Below, in pieces: positions 1 through 8,240 of a stretch of 64,000 bases of DNA. How positions within the stretch are numbered: the stretch's first letter is position 1; every line of letters starts with the position of its first letter. This DNA is from Streptomyces lucensis JCM 4490 (GTDB lineage: Bacteria > Actinomycetota > Actinomycetes > Streptomycetales > Streptomycetaceae). The position numbers and the translations under genes are program-made. The notes beneath the pieces are model-generated. The model did not search any database. It worked only from the letters and a program-made list of their open reading frames with translations, and was not told where the DNA came from. Where the stretch lies: NCBI RefSeq assembly GCF_014650035.1, contig NZ_BMUE01000001.1:860742-924741 (forward strand), in the 5' to 3' direction.

Positions 1-269
1 TGCCCGGTCACCAGCCGCTGCTCGGTGTGCTGGAGTCGGGCCCGGTGACCATCCGTACGAGTGAAGGTGGAACGGTCGTCGCCGCGGTGCACGGCGGTTT
101 CATCTCGTTCGCGGACAACAAGCTGTCCCTGCTGGCCGAGATCGCCGAGCTGTCGGACGAGATCGATGTCCAGCGCACGGAGCGGGAGCTGGAGCGCGCG
201 AAGGCGGAGGGCGACGCCGCCGCCGAGCGCCGCGCGGACGTCCGACTGCGTGCCGCGGCGGCGCGCTGA
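1..269 (+). CDS. atpC: F1Fo ATP synthase epsilon subunit (C-terminal part)
   Basis: This is the 3' end of a gene that begins before the window; the reading frame starts at base 3. The visible residues include GHQPLLGVLESGPVTI and a beta-rich segment reading AAVHGGFISFADNKLSLLAE. They fit the N-terminal beta-sandwich of the epsilon subunit, the central-stalk protein that couples proton flow to catalysis and restrains ATP hydrolysis. The end is a charged helix (ERELERAKAEGDAAAERRADVRLRAAAAR), as expected for the C-terminal helical hairpin. It is followed directly by a strong terminator, so it is the last gene of the atp operon, its usual place. Confidence is high despite the truncation. Confidence 0.9.
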   Translation, partial: PGHQPLLGVLESGPVTIRTSEGGTVVAAVHGGFISFADNKLSLLAEIAELSDEIDVQRTERELERAKAEGDAAAERRADVRLRAAAAR

Positions 270-295
270 ACCAGCCGCGCTGTACGTTGACGTCA

Positions 296-362
296 CTCAG
301 CCGCGGCCGGCCCGGAGCAATCCGGTGCCGGTCGCGGCTGAGGCAGATGTAGGTGTTTTTTC
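296..362 (+). terminator. Intrinsic terminator of the atp operon
   Basis: A 15-bp stem pairs 296-310 with 328-342 (CTCAGCCGCGGCCGG against CCGGTCGCGGCTGAG, one G-T pair) around a 17-nt loop. A run of six T (357-362) follows downstream, rare in this GC-rich DNA. It lies 26 nt after the atpC stop codon. Confidence 0.75.
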
Positions 363-423
363 CGTTTCATTACTCAGTCATAGAAGCAGCTTCGCTACCT
401 AGGAGACGAGGAGGTCGGTGCCG

Positions 424-870
424 ATGATCCTCGCTCTGACTGTGTGCGGGATCGTGGTCGCGCTCGTGGTGGTGGGGCTGTTCCTGTTCGGACTGCGCCG
501 CAGGCTGATCCAGCGCTCCGGCGGGACCTTCGACTGCTCCCTGCGCTGGGACGTGCCCGAGAAACCGGACACGGGCGGCAAGGGCTGGAGCTACGGCGTC
601 GCCCGTTACAACGGCGACCGCATCGAGTGGTACCGCGTCTTCTCCTACGCCTTCCGCCCCCGCCGCACCCTGGAGCGTGCGCAGATCGAGGTGGCCGGGC
701 GCCGGCTGCCCGACGGCGAGGAGGAGCTGGCGCTGCTGTCCGACTCGGTGGTCCTCGCCTGCACGCACCGGGGCACGCGCCTGGAGCTGGCGATGAGCGA
801 GGACGCGCTGACCGGGTTCCTCGCGTGGCTTGAGGCGGCCCCGCCCGGGCAGCGGGTGAACGTGGCGTAG
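424..870 (+). CDS. DUF2550 family single-pass membrane protein
   Basis: The product is about 148 residues. It opens with a hydrophobic segment (MILALTVCGIVVALVVVGLFLFGL, residues 1-24), then a basic RRRLIQR stop-transfer and a cytoplasmic domain with GGTFDCSLRW, GWSYGVARYNGDRIEWYRVFSY and a C-terminal MSEDALTGFLAWLEAAPPGQR. This fits DUF2550, an uncharacterised actinobacterial family usually found downstream of the atp operon, as here. A GAGGAGG ribosome site at 408-414 sits 9 nt before ATG 424 but only 3 nt before an in-frame GTG at 418, so ATG 424 is preferred. The function is unknown. Confidence 0.8.
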   Translation: MILALTVCGIVVALVVVGLFLFGLRRRLIQRSGGTFDCSLRWDVPEKPDTGGKGWSYGVARYNGDRIEWYRVFSYAFRPRRTLERAQIEVAGRRLPDGEEELALLSDSVVLACTHRGTRLELAMSEDALTGFLAWLEAAPPGQRVNVA

Positions 871-928
871 CCGCATCCGCTCGCCCGGCCGGGGCCGGGG
901 GAGCGAATGCGGCTCGGCTGACACTCGC

Positions 929-2749
<1,821 letters not shown>

Positions 2750-3066
2750 GCTGCGCCTCCCTCGTCATGGGGTGAGTGTCAGGGGCATGACTGAGCCTTC
2801 ACGCCCCGGGTGCTGCGAGAGTAGAAAGGTCTGGACCACAGGTCAATAGGTCTGGACCACTCACCCCGGACGCCCGATCGGGCCCCCAACTACGCGGCCG
2901 GAGCGTCCGCTTGACCCCGAGCGCACGACTCCGGCCCGGTCGGCACACGGCTGACGTGCGCCTTCGCCGCGCCCCCGGCGTCGGCGGCCTCCGATGCGCG
3001 AACGCGAGGGACGGGCGCTCGAAAACACGGTCGACAACCAGCGGGCGACCGGACATGATCGTCGCG
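2750..3066. promoter_or_regulatory. chiC promoter with two direct DasR-like boxes
   Basis: Two identical 13-bp copies of AGGTCTGGACCAC occupy 2827-2839 and 2848-2860 (21 bp start to start). Each holds the dyad GGTCtgGACC, close to the DasR dre consensus built on TGGTCTAGACCA. On the minus strand a candidate -35 TTGACC (complement of 2841-2846) lies between the copies. A TCTACT-like -10 lies near 2820-2826. This layout matches known Streptomyces chitinase promoters, in which paired direct repeats overlap the -35 and mediate GlcNAc-dependent control. I see nothing else in the remainder of this intergenic stretch up to the next gene. Confidence 0.75.
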
Positions 3067-3570
3067 ATGACACGCACCGACATGCCTCCCGCCTGGGACG
3101 AGCGCACGCAGCTGACCACCTTCCTCGACTACGTCCGCGCCACCGCGCGCGACAAGTGCGAGGACCTCTCCGCCGAGGACGCCCGCAAGGCGCTCCTGCC
3201 GGACTCTCCGCTGATGACCCTGAGCGGGCTGATCAACCACCTGCGCTGGGTCGAGTACTACTGGTTCCGGGTCGTCTTCCTCGGGGAGGAGGACGAGGGC
3301 CCCTGGACCGACGAGGACCCGGACCGCGAGATGCGCATCGCCGTGGACCTCCCGCTGTCCCAGCTGCTCGCCGAGTACGCCGAGGAGTCCGCGCGGCACA
3401 ACGAGCTGATCGCCGCGCACGACCTGGACACCGGCGCCCGGCGCAAGCAGAGCGACGGCCGCGCGGTCGACCTCCGCTGGATCCTGCTCCACCTCATCGA
3501 GGAGACCGCCCGGCACAACGGCCACCTCGACATCCTGCGCGAGCTGGCCGACGGGCGCACCGGCGTCTGA
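3067..3570 (+). CDS. DinB/DUF664-like four-helix protein
   Basis: The 167-residue product looks all-helical, with histidines at the DinB/DUF664 positions: LINHLRWVEYYW near residue 55, EESARHNELI near 110 and ETARHNGHLDILREL near 148. In this superfamily three histidines hold a divalent metal, and several members use mycothiol or another thiol cofactor in actinobacteria. The substrate cannot be told from sequence. The start is uncertain: ATG 3067 is chosen, while ATG 3055 (MIVAMTRTD) is also in frame and neither has a clear Shine-Dalgarno. The gene converges on the adenosyltransferase gene with only 45 bp between stops. Confidence 0.75.
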   Translation: MTRTDMPPAWDERTQLTTFLDYVRATARDKCEDLSAEDARKALLPDSPLMTLSGLINHLRWVEYYWFRVVFLGEEDEGPWTDEDPDREMRIAVDLPLSQLLAEYAEESARHNELIAAHDLDTGARRKQSDGRAVDLRWILLHLIEETARHNGHLDILRELADGRTGV

Positions 3571-3615
3571 ACGGGCCGGCGGCCCGGGGGCGTCCTTCCG
3601 GTGCGAAGAGGCCCC

Positions 3616-4188
3616 CTAACGCTCCCCGCCCGGCACCCACAGCACGTCGCCGACCTGCTTGTTCGCGATCCGGGCCAGGATGAACAGCAGGTCGGAGAGG
3701 CGGTTGAGGTAGGTCGCGGTGAGCGGGTTCATGGTCTCGCCGTGCGCCTCCAGGGCCGCCCAGGTGGAGCGCTCGGCCCGGCGGGCGACCGTGCAGGCCT
3801 GGTGCAGCAGCGCCGCGCCCGGCGTCCCGCCCGGCAGGATGAAGGAACGCAGCTTCGCCAGGCGCTCGTTGAAGCGGTCGCAGTCCGCCTCCAGCTTGTC
3901 GATGTAGAACTGCTCCACCCTGAGCGGCGGGAACTCCGGGTTCTCCACCACCGGTGTCGACAGGTCCGCGCCCACGTCGAACAGATCGTTCTGGACGCGG
4001 GTGAGGACCTCGACGACGTCCTCCTGGAGGTTCCCCAGGGCGATCGCGGTGCCGAGCACCGCGTTGGCCTCGTTGGCGTCCGCGTAGGCGGAGATCCTGA
4101 GGTCCGTCTTGGGCACCCGGCTCATGTCGCCGAGGTTGGTGGTGCCCTTGTCGCCGGTCCGGGTGTAGATGCGCGTCAGATTGACCAT
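3616..4188 (-). CDS. PduO-type cob(I)yrinic acid a,c-diamide adenosyltransferase
   Basis: The 190-residue enzyme transfers the 5'-deoxyadenosyl group of ATP to cob(I)alamin, making coenzyme B12. The N-terminus NLTRIYTRTGDKGTTNLGD carries the PduO ATP-binding signature TRTGDKG. Later motifs include ISAYADANEANAVLG, a conserved Arg/Asp helix (RVEQFYIDKLEADCDRFNERL), FILPGGTPGAALLHQACTVARRAER and YLNRLSDLLFILAR, all in the usual order. Length is normal for the family. The product would supply the B12-dependent mutase icmA at 34979, about 31 kb away. A pyruvate-kinase-like or other role is unlikely. Confidence 0.92.
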   Translation of the reverse strand: MVNLTRIYTRTGDKGTTNLGDMSRVPKTDLRISAYADANEANAVLGTAIALGNLQEDVVEVLTRVQNDLFDVGADLSTPVVENPEFPPLRVEQFYIDKLEADCDRFNERLAKLRSFILPGGTPGAALLHQACTVARRAERSTWAALEAHGETMNPLTATYLNRLSDLLFILARIANKQVGDVLWVPGGER

Positions 4189-4201
4189 GAGCCCAGCGTA
4201 G

Positions 4202-4951
4202 TTACGCCCCGGCCCTCCGGAACACTCGTGTGCCCACCGTCACGGCACCCACCGCGGAAGCGACCGCCACGAGGACGCCCCAGAGCATGTGCGCGCTCGT
4301 GTACCGGCCGACGTAGGCGTCGCGCACGGCGTCCACCAGGTAGCGGAACGGCACGAAGTGCGAGAGGACGTCCAGCCAGCCCGGGGCGAGGGTCATCGGC
4401 AGCACCAGACCGGACAGCAGCATCGACGGCATCGACACCGCGTTGATCAGCGGGCCGAACTCCTGCGGCGAGGCGACCTTCATGCCCAGCGCGTACGACA
4501 GCGAGGCCAGCGACAGGGTGAGCAGGGCGACGAAGGCGAAGCCGATCAGGACGCCGCCGGCCGGCGCGCGCAGCCCCATCGCCAGCGCGGCCAGCACCAG
4601 CAGCACCGCCTGGAACACGAAGACGGTGGCGTCGCGCAGGACCCGGCCGAGGAGCAGCGCGAGGCGGCTGACCGGGGTCACCCGCATCCGCTCCTCCACC
4701 CCCTGGCCCTTCTCGACGATGACCGTGAAGCCCGCGAACAGCGCGCCGAGCAGGCCGAGTTGCAGCAGCAGGCCGGGCACGAGCACCTGCCAGGAAGTGC
4801 CCCTGCCGCCCAGCGGCAGGCCGGTGAGCAGCGGACCGAAGAAGAGCAGGTACAGCAACGGCGTCAGCACCCCGAAGAGCAGGGCGAAGCGGGAGCGCAG
4901 GGACTGGCGCAGATAACGGCCGTAGACGAGGGCCGTGTCGTGGAGAAGCAT
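4202..4951 (-). CDS. ABC-2 type transporter permease
   Basis: This 249-residue membrane protein has about six hydrophobic segments (FALLFGVLTPLLYLLFFGPLL, VLVPGLLLQLGLLGALFAGF, and others) and ends with a basic tail RVFRRAGA. The order and the motif GLVLPMTLAPGWLDVLSHFVPFRYLVDAVRDAY match ABC-2/DrrB-like export permeases. Its stop codon is 13 nt from the adenosyltransferase start, and its start lies 25 nt after the ATPase stop, so it is co-transcribed with 4977-5762. The pair probably exports a drug or lipid-like compound. Substrate unknown. Confidence 0.88.
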   Translation of the reverse strand: MLLHDTALVYGRYLRQSLRSRFALLFGVLTPLLYLLFFGPLLTGLPLGGRGTSWQVLVPGLLLQLGLLGALFAGFTVIVEKGQGVEERMRVTPVSRLALLLGRVLRDATVFVFQAVLLVLAALAMGLRAPAGGVLIGFAFVALLTLSLASLSYALGMKVASPQEFGPLINAVSMPSMLLSGLVLPMTLAPGWLDVLSHFVPFRYLVDAVRDAYVGRYTSAHMLWGVLVAVASAVGAVTVGTRVFRRAGA

Positions 4952-4976
4952 TCCGGGTCCTTTTCCGGCGGCGGGG

Positions 4977-5762
4977 CTAGACGGCGACGGGGGCGCCGTC
5001 GGCGGGCGCCGGGCCGCGCCCGGTGATGGCGAGGAACGTGTCCTGGAGCGTTGCGTCGGCCGAGCCCGTGTGCTCCAGCTTGAGCGCGCCCGGCGTGCCG
5101 TCGGCCACGACGACGCCCCGGTCGACGACGACCAGGCGGTCGGCGAGGGCGTCGGCCTCGTCCAGGTAGTGGGTGGTCAGGAAGACGGTGGTGCCGTGCC
5201 TGTCGCGCAGCCGGCGGACCAGGTCCCACAGGCCGGCGCGGCTCGCGGGGTCCAGGCCGGTCGTCGGCTCGTCCAGGAAGAGCACCCTGGGGCGGTGGGT
5301 GAGCGCCATCGCGATGTCCAGGCGGCGCCGCTGGCCTCCGGAGAGTGCGCCGGTGCGCCGGTCGAGCAGGCCGGCGAGGTCCAGCTCCCGGGCCAGTTCG
5401 CCCGCCCGCCCGACCGCCTCGGCCTTCGGCAGGCGGTACATCCGGCCCTGGGTGACCAGCTCCTCCCGCACGGTGACGTGCGGATCGACCCCGCCGGACT
5501 GGGCGACGTAGCCGATCACCCGGCGCACCCCGGCCGGATCGGCGGTCAGGTCGTGCCCGGCGACGGTGGCCGCGCCGCCGGTCGGCCGCAGCAGGGTGGT
5601 GAGCATCCGCAGGGTGGTCGTCTTGCCGGCGCCGTTGGGTCCGAGGAGGCCGACGATCTCGCCCTCCCGGACGGTCAGGTCGACGCACCGCACGGCCTCC
5701 ACGGGCCCGGCCTTGGTCTGGAAGGTGCGGGCGAGGCCCGCCGCACTGATGACTGCTGCCAT
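4977..5762 (-). CDS. ABC transporter ATP-binding protein (DrrA-like)
   Basis: The 261-residue nucleotide-binding domain has Walker A GPNGAGKTT (about 38-46), Q-loop VAQSGG, ABC signature LSGGQRRRLDIAMAL (about 139), Walker B VLFLDEPTTGLDP (about 159) and H-loop TTHYLDEADAL. The class resembles DrrA/CcmA-type exporters with a short C-terminal extension. It pairs with the permease just downstream. It is transcribed divergently from a TetR gene, with an AT-rich dyad between them, which suggests repression relieved by a ligand, possibly the exported compound. Confidence 0.93.
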   Translation of the reverse strand: MAAVISAAGLARTFQTKAGPVEAVRCVDLTVREGEIVGLLGPNGAGKTTTLRMLTTLLRPTGGAATVAGHDLTADPAGVRRVIGYVAQSGGVDPHVTVREELVTQGRMYRLPKAEAVGRAGELARELDLAGLLDRRTGALSGGQRRRLDIAMALTHRPRVLFLDEPTTGLDPASRAGLWDLVRRLRDRHGTTVFLTTHYLDEADALADRLVVVDRGVVVADGTPGALKLEHTGSADATLQDTFLAITGRGPAPADGAPVAV

Positions 5763-5783
5763 GCCCCCAGAAAAACAGAGACA

Positions 5784-5814
5784 CTAAAATTTTGCAATGA
5801 CTCCAAAATTTCAG
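5784..5814. promoter_or_regulatory. AT-rich dyad between ABC exporter and TetR genes (candidate operator)
   Basis: CTAAAATTTTGC (5784-5795) and CCAAAATTTCAG (5803-5814) form an inverted repeat with 11 of 12 positions pairing around a 7-nt spacer. Its A+T content is far above the surroundings. It lies between two divergent starts, 22 nt from the ABC start and 27 nt from the TetR start, the standard place for a TetR operator. Confidence 0.65.
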
Positions 5815-5841
5815 CCGGAGCACCGAAGTTAGGATGCGGGC

Positions 5842-6483
5842 ATGGCAGAGGGGCTCAGGGAGCGCAAGAAGCGGCAGACTCGGCAGTACATCTCCGACGT
5901 CGCCACGGGCCTGTTCCTGGAGCGCGGGTTCGACGCGGTGACGGTCGCCGAGATCGCCGAGGCCGCCGACGTCTCCGTCAACACCGTCTACAACTACTTC
6001 CCCGCCAAGGAGGACCTCTTCCTCGACCGCTCGGCCGGCATGACCGAGCGGCTGGCGCGCTGGGTGCGCGGCCGGGATGTCGGGGAGTCCGCCGCGCGCG
6101 CCGTGCTGCGCGAACTGCGCGGCGAGGTCGAGGCCGTCTCGCCGCGGGTCGGGCTGATGGAGGGCTACGACCGGTTCATGCGCGTCATCCACGAGGCGCC
6201 GTCGCTGCGCTCCCGGCTGTGGAGCCTGCAGCAGGAGATCCACGACACCCTGGAGGCGGCCCTGCGCGAGGAGACCGGCGCCGCCGACGGCGACCCGCTG
6301 CCCGACCTGATGGCCGGTCAGATCTGCTGGATCCACCAGGCCGCCTTCGTCGCCATCGGCCGCGAGATGCTCGCCGGGCGCAAACCGGCCGAAGTGTCAC
6401 GAGAGGTACTGGTCCTCCTCGACGACATCGAGGACCTGTTGAGTGAAAAGGTGCTCAACTACGCCGTCCGTGGCTCGTTCTGA
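5842..6483 (+). CDS. TetR family repressor
   Basis: The 213-residue regulator has an N-terminal TetR helix-turn-helix, residues about 10-58: RKKRQTRQYISDVATGLFLERGF followed by VTVAEIAEAADVSVNTVYNYFPAKEDLF, the family signature. The C-terminal ligand and dimer region is helical and has no recognised effector motif. It faces the ABC exporter genes across a 79-bp intergenic region with an AT-rich dyad, so control of that exporter and autoregulation are the simplest inferences. The ATG at 5842 has only a weak upstream purine tract (AGGATG). Confidence 0.9.
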   Translation: MAEGLRERKKRQTRQYISDVATGLFLERGFDAVTVAEIAEAADVSVNTVYNYFPAKEDLFLDRSAGMTERLARWVRGRDVGESAARAVLRELRGEVEAVSPRVGLMEGYDRFMRVIHEAPSLRSRLWSLQQEIHDTLEAALREETGAADGDPLPDLMAGQICWIHQAAFVAIGREMLAGRKPAEVSREVLVLLDDIEDLLSEKVLNYAVRGSF

Positions 6484-6604
6484 GCCGTGGCGGTGTGATG
6501 TCCGTCAAATGAGACGTGACGCGCGTTACTTACCGGTCACACAGCGGCTCCGGAGCGCTATGGTCCGCCGATAGGCAGACGTCAACAGCGTTCAAGGAGT
6601 CGGA

Positions 6605-7453
6605 GTGGCAGGGAAGCTCGCCGTCATCGGGGCCGGTCTCATGGGGTCCGGTATCGCCCAGGTCGCCGCGCAGGCCGGCTGGGACGTCGCCCTGCGTGAC
6701 GTCACCGACGAGGCACTCACGCGTGGCACCGACGGCATCAAGGCGTCGTACGACAAGTTCGTCGCCAAGGGCAAGCTGGCGGCGCAGGACGCCGAGGCCG
6801 CCCTGGCCCGCATCACCCCGACCACCGACCTGGACGCCGCCGCCGACGCCGACATCGTCGTCGAGGCCGTCTTCGAGAAGCTCGAGGTCAAGCACGAGAT
6901 CTTCCGCGCGCTCGACAAGCTCGTGCGCGAGGACGCCGTGCTCGCCTCCAACACCTCCGCCATCCCGATCACCAAGATCGCGGCGGCCACCGAGCACCCC
7001 GAGCGGGTCGTCGGTGTGCACTTCTTCTCGCCGGTGCCGATGATGCAGCTCGTCGAGCTCGTCCGCGGCTACAAGACCAGCGACGAAGCCCTCGCCACCG
7101 CCCGGCGGTTCGCCGAGTCCGTCGGCAAGACCTGCATCGTCGTCAACCGGGACGTGGCCGGCTTCGTCACCACCCGCCTCATCTCGGCCCTCGTGGTCGA
7201 GGCGACCAAGCTCTACGAGTCCGGCGTCGCCACGGCCGAGGACATCGACCTCGCCTGCAAGCTGGGCTTCGGCCACGCCATGGGCCCGCTCGCCACCGCC
7301 GACCTCACCGGCGTGGACATCCTGATGCACGCCACCGGCAACATCTACACGGAGTGCCAGGACGAGAAGTTCGCCCCGCCGGAGCTGATGCGCCGGATGG
7401 TGGACGCCGGTGACATCGGCCGCAAGAGCGGGCAGGGCTTCTACACGTACTGA
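6605..7453 (+). CDS. 3-hydroxybutyryl-CoA dehydrogenase
   Basis: The 282-residue NAD(P)-dependent enzyme interconverts acetoacetyl-CoA and 3-hydroxybutyryl-CoA. A Rossmann motif VIGAGLMGSGIAQVAAQAGW is at residues 6-25. The catalytic region NTSAIPITKIA then ERVVGVHFFSPVPMMQLVELV (catalytic His in VHFF) is followed by the C-terminal dimer domain NRDVAGFVTTRL and GPLATADLTGVDILMHA. The GTG at 6605 is preceded by AAGGAG (6594-6599). The gene is monocistronic. In Streptomyces this enzyme links acetoacetyl-CoA to the ethylmalonyl-CoA/butyryl-CoA route; the thiolase at 24569 makes its substrate. Confidence 0.93.
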   Translation: MAGKLAVIGAGLMGSGIAQVAAQAGWDVALRDVTDEALTRGTDGIKASYDKFVAKGKLAAQDAEAALARITPTTDLDAAADADIVVEAVFEKLEVKHEIFRALDKLVREDAVLASNTSAIPITKIAAATEHPERVVGVHFFSPVPMMQLVELVRGYKTSDEALATARRFAESVGKTCIVVNRDVAGFVTTRLISALVVEATKLYESGVATAEDIDLACKLGFGHAMGPLATADLTGVDILMHATGNIYTECQDEKFAPPELMRRMVDAGDIGRKSGQGFYTY

Positions 7454-7526
7454 GGTCCGCGCGGGCGTCGTACCGGGACCCGTCGGAACGACGTACGCAC
7501 ACCACCTGTACGCGCACACACCGGAC

Positions 7527-7560
7527 ATTCACCCCGGGAACATCACCCCCTGGGGTGAAT
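7527..7560. promoter_or_regulatory. Nested inverted repeats between the dehydrogenase and STAS genes
   Basis: ATTCACCCC (7527-7535) pairs perfectly with GGGGTGAAT (7552-7560). Alternatively TCACCCC (7543-7549) pairs with GGGGTGA (7552-7558) with a 2-nt loop. The two hairpins are mutually exclusive. They lie 74 nt after the dehydrogenase stop and about 106 nt before the STAS start. There is no T-run, so an operator or a switch-like element is as likely as a terminator. Confidence 0.45.
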
Positions 7561-7665
7561 TCGGTATCGGTTCGCTTACAAGCAGCAACCGCATCGCCAC
7601 TCACGCAGTCAGACGTTGCACAGCATCGTCACGAGTACGCCAACCGCACTCAACGGGGAGCGCTT

Positions 7666-7989
7666 ATGTACATCAGGGGCGACCACGCCGAGCTGGTCGT
7701 CGGGGGCCGCCTCGACGTCCGCAGCGCGGCGGACGCCCGTACGGCCCTGCACTCGGCCGTCGACGGCGGAGTCGGCGACCTGGTGCTCGACCTGTCCGAA
7801 CTGGACTCCTGGGACGCCACCGGGCTCGGGGTGATCATGGGGGCCCACCGGCGGGCCGGCCGCTGCGGTCGCCGCCTGGTGCTGCGCCGCGTGCCGCCGC
7901 AGATGCAGCGCCTGCTGGTCGCCACCCGGCTGCACCGCATCCTCGCGATCGAGGGCGGCATCGGCGTGGAGTCGCTGCCCCGGGTGTGA
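7666..7989 (+). CDS. STAS-domain anti-sigma factor antagonist lacking the usual phospho-serine
   Basis: This 107-residue STAS protein resembles SpoIIAA/BldG-type anti-anti-sigma factors, which bind anti-sigma kinases. Motifs include VVGGRLDVRSAADARTAL, GDLVLDLSELDSWDATGLGVIMGAHRRA and LVLRRVPPQMQRLL. At the site where relatives have D-S-T-G this protein has Asp50-Ala51-Thr52-Gly53. The canonical phosphoacceptor is therefore alanine, with only the neighbouring Thr52 available. It may act constitutively or use another residue. ATG 7666 is preceded by GGGGAG (7655-7660). The next gene on the same strand is a large membrane NTPase. Confidence 0.85.
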   Translation: MYIRGDHAELVVGGRLDVRSAADARTALHSAVDGGVGDLVLDLSELDSWDATGLGVIMGAHRRAGRCGRRLVLRRVPPQMQRLLVATRLHRILAIEGGIGVESLPRV

Positions 7990-8240
7990 ACACGCCGACG
8001 GGCGCGGGCGGGAACCGGACGCAGCCAGCGAAGCGCACGTCGGGGGCAATCCTCACGAGACCGTGATGTCTCGGACGGCACGGCACCCCGCCCTGTCGGA
8101 GATACTGAGCGAAGGTTTAGGGTTCGGTGCCCGCCGCCTCCAACCCTCGACCGAGCGGGCCCGGACCAGAAGCGACGGCGCGGTGTGCGGCAGGCCGGGA
8201 GGGGCCGGATCACGCACGACGCTTTGGGGGGCTTGAACCC

